From the NCBI GenBank assembly GCA_030836365.1, contig JAURQB010000057.1, positions 1-17,657 of the forward strand: DNA of 17,657 bases, written 5' to 3'. Source of the stretch: Bdellovibrionota bacterium. Its GTDB lineage: Bacteria; Bdellovibrionota; Bacteriovoracia; Bacteriovoracales; Bacteriovoracaceae. Each line of letters opens with the position of its first letter. Positions within the stretch are counted from its first letter, which is position 1. The translations under genes were made by a program, and so were the position numbers. The notes below the pieces were generated by a model, which did no database searches, was not told the origin of the DNA, and was given only the letters and a program-made list of their open reading frames with translations. Positions 7,977 through 14,869 of this stretch are shown here, one piece after another.

Positions 7977-9354
7977 GAATAAATAAGAAAAAATTGAATA
8001 TAAAACTTTGCATTAAAACAAAGTGACTATCTTTACTAATAGTGCCGCAGCCAGCGGCACTATTTGTTTTTAGACTTCCCCCTCGAGCTCCACCAGAGCT
8101 TCCATCTGACGACTCTAGTTCTCTCAAACCCCGACCAACATCATCATCTTTATTAAAAAGAAAATTTCTTATCTCATCCAACTGAATAATTTCACTGCGA
8201 CGGCCATACAAATACTGAATATATTGTTGAATATCATTAGCTGTCATATCTGGGTTTTCATGGGTTAAAACGGCGATAACACCTGAAACGTGTGGCGCCG
8301 CCATTGAGGTTCCTATCATCTCAGCGTATGTGTCGGCTTCTTGCATTCGCAACCCAGAATTAACAGTAGAGACAACTCCCCTTGAGTAGGAGCCCCCAGG
8401 TGCTAGTACCACACCCGCATCATCCATGTTACTGTAGGATGTAACCCTTCCCAACTCATCTGTGGCGCCTACAACCAGGACTCCATCACAGTTGGCCGGA
8501 AAAACATCTACATCAGACAAATCAACCCCTGAGTTACCACTTGAGACGACGACAGCAACACCTTTTTTATATGCTAGATCAAGTACCTCCTGAAATACTT
8601 TTGGGCACTTTCCAAAACCACCAAGAGATAAATTTAAAATATTAGGCAAGGTATCATTTATATTAAGACCCTCAACTTCGAACCCTATAGACCATAAAAT
8701 ACCGTCGACCACATCTCTTAACGAACCACCACAGCTCCCAAGGGCCCTAATTGGTAATACCAATGCACCATTTGCAACACCGTACATGTCTACTGTATCG
8801 TCGTTCATCGTAACAAGACCGGCGACATGGGTACCATGCCAACTAGAAACCGCATTTCCAGAATTGCCGCCCTCACAATACTGTCCCTCAGGGAGATAAT
8901 CACCTGGATCATCCGCATCCATATCTCGGCCACCACCATCATTCGCATTTGTGACGTCACTAATAAGATCAGCGCCATCAATTACTCTCCCCTCTAAGCC
9001 TTTGTGTGGAACCACACCTGTATCAATAACTCCAACGACAATACCTGGAGCCTCACCTCGGCCGACACCAAAATCACCAAAAATATTCCATTCTCCTTGC
9101 CTTGCCCCGGCATTAAACTTATCACCTAAGAATTCAGCTTTAGTCTCTCCGTGTTTTAAAATTTCTACATTTTTATCAAAACTTTTTTGACTACTCGGCC
9201 ATAAAGAAGCGGCATTAGAGACAAAATTCTCGCTATATGGATATACTTTTTTGAAAGTTGAAGAGAACTTCAAATAAATTGTGGACGAATATAAGGGCCC
9301 ATAAATAAATAATAGAAGAAGAAATAAAGTTATTTTAAGTGCTCTGATAACCAT
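7915..9354 (-). CDS. secreted subtilisin-like serine protease (S8, MprA-like) with C-terminal Cys/membrane-helix/basic tail
   Basis: This 479-residue subtilase (from the ATG at 9354) has its triad in VIDTGVVPH (D111), WHGTHVAG (H173) and GTSMAAPH (S350), with oxyanion Asn in SSGNSG (N274). The HGTHVAG context, FPANCDGVLVVGAT and the paired cysteines (160, 208, 250, 289) resemble secreted proteobacterial MprA-type subtilases. The N-terminus is a signal peptide (RALKITLFLLLLFIYGPLYSS), followed by about 85 residues that could serve as propeptide. After the catalytic domain comes a Ser/Gly linker (about 415-427), the motif AAGCGTI (Cys436), a hydrophobic helix (about 443-464) and KRLEEL. This three-part tail resembles the MYXO-CTERM type of sorting signals. 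AAGGAGG directly abuts the ATG with no spacer, so the start is imperfect; a TTG at 9393 has no ribosome site. It overlaps the convergent lipoprotein gene by 62 bp. Confidence 0.88.
   Translation of the reverse strand: MVIRALKITLFLLLLFIYGPLYSSTIYLKFSSTFKKVYPYSENFVSNAASLWPSSQKSFDKNVEILKHGETKAEFLGDKFNAGARQGEWNIFGDFGVGRGEAPGIVVGVIDTGVVPHKGLEGRVIDGADLISDVTNANDGGGRDMDADDPGDYLPEGQYCEGGNSGNAVSSWHGTHVAGLVTMNDDTVDMYGVANGALVLPIRALGSCGGSLRDVVDGILWSIGFEVEGLNINDTLPNILNLSLGGFGKCPKVFQEVLDLAYKKGVAVVVSSGNSGVDLSDVDVFPANCDGVLVVGATDELGRVTSYSNMDDAGVVLAPGGSYSRGVVSTVNSGLRMQEADTYAEMIGTSMAAPHVSGVIAVLTHENPDMTANDIQQYIQYLYGRRSEIIQLDEIRNFLFNKDDDVGRGLRELESSDGSSGGARGGSLKTNSAAGCGTISKDSHFVLMQSFIFNFFLFILSTHILKRLEELSPLLLKKH
8038..8071 (+). 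terminator. intrinsic terminator of the lipoprotein gene, embedded in the antisense protease gene
   Basis: AATAGTGCCGC (8038-8048), loop AGCCA, and GCGGCACTATT (8054-8064) form a perfect 11-bp stem followed by TGTTTTT (8065-8071) on the plus strand. It lies about 60 bp after the lipoprotein stop. On the minus strand the same bases encode NSAAGCGTI of the subtilase, and there is no T-run in that direction. Confidence 0.88.
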
Positions 9355-9361
9355 CCTCCTT
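9355..9361 (-). promoter_or_regulatory. ribosome binding site abutting the subtilase start
   Basis: AAGGAGG on the minus strand is immediately followed by ATG (9354), with no spacer. No ATG, GTG or TTG lies in frame within the next several codons; ATC occurs 6 nt after the site. The start is therefore either inefficient or non-standard. Confidence 0.5.
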
Positions 9362-9456
9362 GATGAAATTGTCAGATACTTAAAAAAGAGCAAACTTTAT
9401 GCCAATTTATAGGATGATTTAACTCTATATCTGGGCCCGCTTTGACACCTATAAAT

Positions 9457-9485
9457 AAAAAAAGGGAGCATAATGCTCCCTTTTT
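9457..9485. terminator. symmetric, probably bidirectional intrinsic terminator
   Basis: GGGAGCA (9464-9470), loop TAA, and TGCTCCC (9474-9480) are flanked by seven A on the left and five T on the right. It can end transcription of the trypsin-like protease gene (minus strand, stop at 9511) and would also block plus-strand read-through. Confidence 0.9.
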
Positions 9486-9510
9486 ATTATTTGAATTTTA
9501 TTTTGACTTA

Positions 9511-10389
9511 TTATTCAGCTTCCGCTGCTAGCTCTTCAATTAGCGCTGTAACATTCGTAATTCTTGTCACATGCTCACCCATGCAACCTTCTTCAGTACA
9601 TACTTTTGGAACTCTACATCCTCTACTTGTATAGACATAGTCAGCTTCACCTCTAACTAAAATCCCTTCAACAAGACCTGTCTCAGAGTTAAATACAGCT
9701 GAGCCAGAGTTTCCACCAAATGTATCAAGATTTGCTGAAAAATAAATTTCGTCGATATTATCACGAACATTTGCACCGTCTGCAATTTTTGTCGGTAAGC
9801 CACTTGGGTGACCGATGACAACAAGAGGAGCGTTATCTTCAACTCTCCCATCCTTTCTAAATTCAAGAGGAGTTCTATCTAAAACTTCAGTTTCAAGCTC
9901 GATAAGTGCGAAATCATCGCGAGAACCTCTATCAAGTGCTCTTTGAATAATTCTCTTACATGAATAAACGTTAGTTGCAGGAACAGTAAACTCAACCGCT
10001 TCTTCCTCACTTTGCTTGTAATCAAAAACCCATTTTTGATTTTCGCAGTCAAAATCACTAGTAATACAGTGACCGGCCGTAACGAGAAGGTTTGGAGCAA
10101 CTAGGAACCCTGAACAACTAGCAGCTGTAATTTGCTGGCTAAATCGAGCGTTAGAACAAATGCCTCTAGACTCAAGAGTGCCGCCTGTGATTGTGTATGT
10201 GTTAGAACCATCAAAGCTAAGCGAGCGGGAATCAATCATTGCCGCTGTTGACTTTGAGAGATCACTATAAAGTGTATTTTCTGTTTCATAAACTTCTACT
10301 CTGTTATCAATCCCGTAAACAACCTTGTTTTTAGAGAAAGCAGATGTAGTCACTAAAAGCGTTAAAATGATCGTCCCTAATTTGAACAT
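9511..10389 (-). CDS. secreted trypsin/V8-like serine protease (S1 family)
   Basis: The 292-residue protein begins with a signal peptide (about residues 1-19, ending TSAFSK). It then has a chymotrypsin-fold protease: SGFLVAPNLLVTAGHC (catalytic H107), RDDFALIELE (D159) and FGGNSGSAVF (S228). The GGNSGSAVF context resembles bacterial glutamyl endopeptidase/V8-type enzymes more than digestive trypsins. Residues 20-75 before the domain may be an activation segment. TITGG at 66-70 is a plausible zymogen cleavage region, although not the canonical IVGG. Several cysteines (92 and 108 around the His, plus a C-terminal cluster at 258, 264 and 269) suggest disulfides and export. AAGGA lies 8-9 nt before the ATG. 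The gene stands alone between folP and a strong terminator. Confidence 0.9.
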   Translation of the reverse strand: MFKLGTIILTLLVTTSAFSKNKVVYGIDNRVEVYETENTLYSDLSKSTAAMIDSRSLSFDGSNTYTITGGTLESRGICSNARFSQQITAASCSGFLVAPNLLVTAGHCITSDFDCENQKWVFDYKQSEEEAVEFTVPATNVYSCKRIIQRALDRGSRDDFALIELETEVLDRTPLEFRKDGRVEDNAPLVVIGHPSGLPTKIADGANVRDNIDEIYFSANLDTFGGNSGSAVFNSETGLVEGILVRGEADYVYTSRGCRVPKVCTEEGCMGEHVTRITNVTALIEELAAEAE

Positions 10390-10468
10390 TAACTTTTCCT
10401 TTACTTAAAAGTTTATCGCGTCAAAATTTGCGATGGGAAATTAAACATCTTGTTAAACGCAATGCCAA

Positions 10469-10497
10469 CTTACAATTTCTTACATCTAGATAGTCAA
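10469..10497 (-). promoter_or_regulatory. candidate promoter for the trypsin-like protease
   Basis: On the minus strand TTGACT (10497-10492) and TGTAAG (10474-10469) are 17 nt apart. They predict a leader of about 75 nt before the ATG at 10389. The -10 matches four of six bases. The remaining folP-protease spacer shows no clear terminator. Confidence 0.4.
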
Positions 10498-10549
10498 ATT
10501 AATAATAATTTAAGAGATTGAAATTACATAAAACCACTTAAAAAACTAC

Positions 10550-11404
10550 CTAAATCTTACCTAAAGAACATCGATGCGCGCGAATATAGCAGTAGGATCC
10601 AGCTGATGTGCTCTTAAGTTTTTCTAAAACTAAATCTTGGAAATCATCAAGGGCCGCCAAGTTATCCAAGGTAAGGCCTGACAAGGAGCGCAAAAACCGT
10701 TTCCTACTGATACCAATAAGAAACTCAGTGCCATCGCAAAAAGCACTCTCAAAGGAACGAAAATGCTCAAGGATTGAAACATTTTGACAGTGATGTTTAG
10801 AAAACCCAAAGCAAGGATCAATGACAATTCTCCCCGCAAGCCCATCAGGAACTGACTCTAAATGCTTTTTAAAATATTGAGCGAGGTAATGAATAAACTC
10901 TAACCCGAATATTTCTACTTTAAAATAATCGTGGTTGGCTGACTCTTCTCTTGATTGGGCCAGGTTATGACATAAAATTAACTTTCGATTTGGGCCGGAT
11001 TTGAGAAAATTAATTGAGTGCTTATCCAAAACTCCGGATACGTCATTCCAAAAGAGGCCCTTTAATTCAACTTTATTATCCTTAATGATCTCCGAAATAA
11101 ATGAGATAGTGTCCGGCCTAAAGGTATCAAAACTAAAAATGCAATCTGGCAAATTATAGGTGACTGACATATTTTTAATAAAAGGCAGAAAATATTTTTT
11201 ATAACGATCTTTCTCTTCATCCAAGCTGATGAAACGAGCATTTGGCGCAGTTGATTGTGCACCAAAATCAAAACAACGAATTCCACTTTCATAAGCAGAG
11301 GAAAAACTCTCTTCTAAAGCTTTAACACCAAAAAACAAACCCCCGTCTGAAAAAGAGTCGGGGGTGATGTTTAAGATTTTTTGCCAAACAAATTGAGAAG
11401 ACAT
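10550..11404 (-). CDS. folP: dihydropteroate synthase
   Basis: This enzyme joins 6-hydroxymethyl-dihydropterin pyrophosphate to p-aminobenzoate in folate synthesis and is the sulfonamide target. The 284-residue TIM-barrel sequence has NITPDSFSDGG (12-22), DFGAQSTAPNA (46-56), SFDTF (91-95), ND (120-121), IDPCFGFSK (195-203), GISRKRF (231-237) and IRAHR (274-278). Equivalents of the E. coli residues N22, T62, D96, N115, D185, K221, R255 and H257 are present. The loop-2 arginine of the usual STRP motif is Ala53 here (STAP). The ATG at 11404 is 25 bp after the ftsH stop, so it is probably co-transcribed. No ribosome site is visible in that AT-rich gap, but the start fits the family's short N-terminus. 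Confidence 0.93.
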   Translation of the reverse strand: MSSQFVWQKILNITPDSFSDGGLFFGVKALEESFSSAYESGIRCFDFGAQSTAPNARFISLDEEKDRYKKYFLPFIKNMSVTYNLPDCIFSFDTFRPDTISFISEIIKDNKVELKGLFWNDVSGVLDKHSINFLKSGPNRKLILCHNLAQSREESANHDYFKVEIFGLEFIHYLAQYFKKHLESVPDGLAGRIVIDPCFGFSKHHCQNVSILEHFRSFESAFCDGTEFLIGISRKRFLRSLSGLTLDNLAALDDFQDLVLEKLKSTSAGSYCYIRAHRCSLGKI

Positions 11405-11429
11405 CTAATAATAATTTAATTAACTAAGA

Positions 11430-13388
11430 TTAAGCCGTAACGGGACCTTCTGAATTATTTTTATTTGTCGTTTGAGGATCTTCAGTTGAGTCATCTAGGC
11501 CATCAGTTGTACCTGCTTCATCACCAGAGTCTTCGGCCACAACGTTTTCGGCCGGAGTATCTTCTTTGACTTCAACTATTGGGGAGCCAATGTCCTTGCC
11601 ATCAACAAGATCCTTCACTTGAGAAAAGTCTAGTGTCTCCCAGATAATTAGGCCCTCGGCCAAGCGATCCAGAGCATCTCTGTTATCATTCAGAATCTTT
11701 GTCGCAAGTTGATGATTATCCTTAACGAGCCGAGTAACTTCATTATCGATCTCTTGACTTGTCTTATCTGAGAAGTCGATGGCCTCATCGTTGGAGCCAA
11801 AAGGCGACATTGCTGATTTTTTATAATTGATCGGCCCCAGTTTATCACTCATCCCCCAGTTACAAACCATGTTATGAGCTAGTTGTGTTGCTCGTTCGAT
11901 GTCATTGCTCGCACCATTAGTCATTTGGTCAAACACAATTTCCTCGGCACATCTACCACCCATTAAAAATGCGATAAAATTCTCACCTTTTTCTTTCGTT
12001 AGATTATGCATATCTTCATTTGGAAGAGTTTGAGTAACACCCAGTGCCCCTCCACGAGGAATGATGCTTACTTTGTGTATAGGGTCTGCGTAAGGAAGGT
12101 TCATGCCCACAAGCGTGTGCCCTGCTTCATGATAGGCAGTAACTCTTTTCTCTTTGTCACTGATGACCATCGATTTTCTTTCAGGTCCCATTAAAACTTT
12201 ATCCTTAGCCGTTTCAAAGTCCGAACCTTCAAGAATTTTTTTATTATTTCTCGCCGCATTCAAAGCAGCCTCGTTTACGAGATTCGCAAGATCAGCCCCT
12301 GTAAAGCCAGGAGTACCCTTAGCGATGACTTCTAGGTCAACTTTTTCGGATAAAGGAGTTTTCTTTGTATGTACCTTAAGAATCCCTAACCTTCCTCTCA
12401 CATCAGGTCTTCCAACAGTAACTCTACGGTCAAAACGGCCGGGACGTAAAAGTGCCGGATCTAGTACATCAATCCTGTTTGTTGCAGCAATGAGAATAAC
12501 CCCCTCATTACTTTCAAAACCGTCCATTTCTACAAGTAATTGATTAAGTGTTTGTTCTCTCTCATCGTGCCCGCCACCAAGACCAGCACCACGATGCCTA
12601 CCTACAGCATCGATTTCATCGATAAAAATAATACATGGAGCATGCTTTTTTCCTTGCTCAAAAAGATCTCTTACTCTTGAAGCGCCGACACCGACAAACA
12701 TCTCGACGAAATCGGAACCAGAGATAGAGAAAAATGGTACGTCTGCTTCACCGGCCACAGCTCGCGCAAGTAACGTTTTTCCGGTACCCGGAGGCCCCAC
12801 AAGAATAACTCCTTTAGGAATTTTACCACCGAGCTTAGTATACTTTTTAGGGTCTTTGAGAAAATCAACAACCTCGACCAATTCCTCTTTCGCTTCCTCT
12901 ACACCACTAACGTCACTAAAGGTCACTTTTTTATCATTGGAGTTCAGCATTTTTGCTTTACTCTTTCCAAAAGACATTGCCTTTCCCCCTCCGGCCTGTA
13001 TCTGACGAAGAAAAAAGTAGAAGATGACCAATAATAAAATCATTGGCCCCCAGTTAATAAGGAGAGTTGTTAAGAAGTCTGCTTTTTCAGGCTCCTCATA
13101 ATTTTCAATGATATTATTTTCTCTGAGAACTTTGATTGTAGACTCACCAGTATTTCCAGTGAGCTTAAAAGTGCTCCCATTGTCATAACCATCAACAAAT
13201 CTACCAATGATCGTATTTTCGCCCTTAAAAGTTACCTCTGCAACTTGATTAGATTGAACGTGTTTTACAAAACTACTATAAGTAAGCATCCTGCTATCTT
13301 GCTTATTTTGAGAAACGACCTTCGCCAGAAGCGCGAGCATCAATATAACGACAATCCATAAAGTTAGTGTTTTTTGTTGAGATTTCAT
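11430..13388 (-). CDS. ftsH: ATP-dependent zinc metalloprotease FtsH
   Basis: FtsH is a membrane-bound hexameric AAA+ protease that degrades membrane and short-lived regulatory proteins. The 652-residue sequence shows TM1 (about 8-24), a periplasmic segment and TM2 (about 108-127). Then come Walker A GPPGTGKT (198-205), the pore loop FVGVGA (231-236), Walker B IIFIDEID (253-260) and the second region of homology with AATNRIDVLDPALLRPGRFDR (301-321). The zinc motif HEAGH is at 420-424, with a third metal-ligand Asp (D496) in NDIERAT. The C-terminal ~50 residues are an acidic low-complexity tail, longer than in many homologues. The ATG follows TAGGAA at a slightly long spacing. A promoter candidate lies in the gap after tilS, and folP follows 25 bp downstream. 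Confidence 0.97.
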   Translation of the reverse strand: MKSQQKTLTLWIVVILMLALLAKVVSQNKQDSRMLTYSSFVKHVQSNQVAEVTFKGENTIIGRFVDGYDNGSTFKLTGNTGESTIKVLRENNIIENYEEPEKADFLTTLLINWGPMILLLVIFYFFLRQIQAGGGKAMSFGKSKAKMLNSNDKKVTFSDVSGVEEAKEELVEVVDFLKDPKKYTKLGGKIPKGVILVGPPGTGKTLLARAVAGEADVPFFSISGSDFVEMFVGVGASRVRDLFEQGKKHAPCIIFIDEIDAVGRHRGAGLGGGHDEREQTLNQLLVEMDGFESNEGVILIAATNRIDVLDPALLRPGRFDRRVTVGRPDVRGRLGILKVHTKKTPLSEKVDLEVIAKGTPGFTGADLANLVNEAALNAARNNKKILEGSDFETAKDKVLMGPERKSMVISDKEKRVTAYHEAGHTLVGMNLPYADPIHKVSIIPRGGALGVTQTLPNEDMHNLTKEKGENFIAFLMGGRCAEEIVFDQMTNGASNDIERATQLAHNMVCNWGMSDKLGPINYKKSAMSPFGSNDEAIDFSDKTSQEIDNEVTRLVKDNHQLATKILNDNRDALDRLAEGLIIWETLDFSQVKDLVDGKDIGSPIVEVKEDTPAENVVAEDSGDEAGTTDGLDDSTEDPQTTNKNNSEGPVTA

Positions 13389-13433
13389 TAAATATAAATT
13401 CCTATTAATTACGGAAGTATTTCCGATTTCAAT

Positions 13434-13462
13434 ATTTTAAATCTCTTGAAATAAACAATCAA
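13434..13462 (-). promoter_or_regulatory. candidate ftsH promoter
   Basis: On the minus strand TTGATT (13462-13457) and TAAAAT (13439-13434) are separated by exactly 17 nt. Transcription would start about 40 nt before the ftsH ATG. The leader would contain a small hairpin, CGGAA/TTCCG (13412-13425). A second TATAAT-like box at 13472-13477 lacks a good -35. Confidence 0.5.
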
Positions 13463-13507
13463 GCAACTTTAATTATAGTAAAATGTGCCAAAAGCTATAC
13501 AAATGCT

Positions 13508-14692
13508 TTATTCTGGCAGCGCGTGATAGATATCAGAGAGCGAAAAAAAATTATTTTTAGCCGCATATTCGGAAAATGGTTTTGGTAACTTCTTGGGAAC
13601 TAGGTCTTTTTTATGGTGATTCTTGTCGCTGAAACAAACAAAAGGCAGGAACTCCGCTTGTGCTAACAATTTTGCAACAAATATTGATCGGTTACCAACG
13701 CTACTTAAGCTGGATATTATGATAGGGCCCAAACTTACACAGAGCGGCATTTTATAAAAAATCATAAAGGGACTGTCTAACCAGCAATAAACATTACCAC
13801 TAAACAACATCGGGCCTTTTTTTCCTGAATTGAAAGCACGGATAAGCTTCTCTACCTCACGCGTTAGACTCCCCCGTTCAGAGTTGGACATTAGCTTTAT
13901 CTGTTCTTTTATTTGCGTAATAGAACTGGGTGACAGTTTATTTTTGGAAAACAGAACTCTATATATCAAACTGTCCGAAACTATTTTCAATGAATTTTCT
14001 TGAGCCAAATGATCATTAATATTTTGCCGAGACAGATAGAAATTAAGATAATTCGGAAACCTCTTTGCAATCAATGGTGTTAATTGATTTCTAATATAAT
14101 TTCTGTCCGCAAAATCATCTCCGTTTGAATAGTCTTCAAAATAAGTGATGTTGTATTTTTCCACATACTCGGTGATTTCATCTCTTGAGACAAAACTAAG
14201 AGGTCTGACATAAGGCAATCTAACTCTCGGCATTCCTTTTGCGTAGTCATCGTCACCAGAGCGAAACATCCGCATTAAACTCCACTCAAAATGGTCATTT
14301 AAATGATGGCCGAAACAACATAACTCGTTTTCTTTTAAACAATTGTCTAGGTAATTATATCTCGCCTCTCTCGCATTCATTTCGAAGTTATTTTCTTTGG
14401 GAACAGTTAAATCAACAATCTCATAAGAAACCTGATCTCTTGTGAATATTTTTTGAAGCTCACGTGCCTCTAGGAGTGACTCATCTCTAAAAGCATGATT
14501 AAAATGGACAACCCTATATGATTCGATCGCTCCAATCGATTTTAAAGTCATAAAGACATCGTACAAACACATACTGTCTCGGCCACCACTGACACATAGA
14601 ACAAAGGTATTGTTTCTTAACTCAATACTAAATTGATCAAAGAAGTTATATAACTTTTTAAATACGATATTTTTTTGTTTTCCGTCTTTCAT
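13508..14692 (-). CDS. tilS: tRNA(Ile)-lysidine synthetase
   Basis: TilS uses ATP to attach lysine to C34 of the CAU-anticodon isoleucine tRNA, changing both its codon reading and its charging. The 394-residue protein has the PP-loop SGGRDS (35-40), HFNHAFRDES (63-72), GHHLNDHFEW (128-137), RPLSF (163-167) and the EDYSN...RN.IRNQLTP block (186-206). All are diagnostic of TilS. The second motif is divergent (LNDHFEW rather than the common LDDQxET), but the Asp and Glu spaced like the essential A. aeolicus D137 and E140 are kept. The C-terminal half is poorly conserved. The ATG at 14692 was chosen over a TTG three codons upstream; GGGTAAG precedes it. It heads the tilS-ftsH-folP series and is divergent from a CAU tRNA gene. 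Confidence 0.92.
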   Translation of the reverse strand: MKDGKQKNIVFKKLYNFFDQFSIELRNNTFVLCVSGGRDSMCLYDVFMTLKSIGAIESYRVVHFNHAFRDESLLEARELQKIFTRDQVSYEIVDLTVPKENNFEMNAREARYNYLDNCLKENELCCFGHHLNDHFEWSLMRMFRSGDDDYAKGMPRVRLPYVRPLSFVSRDEITEYVEKYNITYFEDYSNGDDFADRNYIRNQLTPLIAKRFPNYLNFYLSRQNINDHLAQENSLKIVSDSLIYRVLFSKNKLSPSSITQIKEQIKLMSNSERGSLTREVEKLIRAFNSGKKGPMLFSGNVYCWLDSPFMIFYKMPLCVSLGPIIISSLSSVGNRSIFVAKLLAQAEFLPFVCFSDKNHHKKDLVPKKLPKPFSEYAAKNNFFSLSDIYHALPE

Positions 14693-14715
14693 CTTACCCA
14701 ATTTTTTTTAATGCA

Positions 14716-14742
14716 TTTATAACAACTTATTGACAGGGTCAA
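14716..14742 (-). promoter_or_regulatory. candidate tilS promoter, back-to-back with the tRNA promoter
   Basis: On the minus strand TTGACC (14742-14737) and TATAAA (14721-14716) are 15 nt apart, or 16 if TTTGAC is taken as the -35. They lie 24 nt or more before the tilS ATG. The -35 forms part of the palindrome TTGACAGGGTCAA (14730-14742) shared with the tRNA promoter. Confidence 0.55.
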
Positions 14743-14758
14743 ACCAGAACATTATTAT
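14730..14758 (+). promoter_or_regulatory. strong sigma70-type promoter of the CAU tRNA gene
   Basis: TTGACA (14730-14735) matches the consensus exactly and TATTAT (14753-14758) matches in five of six bases, with a 17-nt spacer. Transcription would start around 14765, a few bases before the mature tRNA 5' end at 14771. Confidence 0.85.
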
Positions 14759-14770
14759 CCGTCTTCAAGT

Positions 14771-14847
14771 GGCTTGGTAGCTCAGTTGGTTAGAGCGGAA
14801 GATTCATATCCTTCAGGTCGGCAGTTCGAATCTGCCTCAAGCCACCA
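14771..14847 (+). tRNA. tRNA with CAU anticodon (elongator Met or Ile2), CCA encoded
   Basis: The 77-nt sequence folds as a standard cloverleaf: acceptor GGCTTGG/TCAAGCC, D-arm GCTC/GAGC, anticodon loop TTCATAT (anticodon CAT), T-arm GGCAG-TTCGAAT-CTGCC, and encoded CCA. The 1-72 pair is G-C and the anticodon stem lacks three G-C pairs, so it is not the initiator. It is either elongator tRNA-Met or the tRNA-Ile2 precursor whose C34 is made lysidine by TilS. The divergent tilS next door makes Ile2 attractive but does not prove it. The last anticodon-stem pair is A31-C39, a mismatch. No clear terminator lies in the 22 bp before the convergent gene. Confidence 0.93.
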
Positions 14848-14869
14848 TTCCATCAATATTTTCAAAAAC

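Noticed and set aside
12006..12543. Two plus-strand frames opposite ftsH
   Set aside because: They are shadows of the strongly conserved ftsH coding sequence.
13412..13425. CGGAA/TTCCG hairpin in the ftsH leader as a terminator or RNA thermometer
   Set aside because: The stem is only five pairs, with no T-run and no pairing to the ribosome site.
13472..13477. TATAAT box upstream of ftsH as the main promoter
   Set aside because: No acceptable -35 lies 15-19 nt upstream; the pair at 13434-13462 is better.
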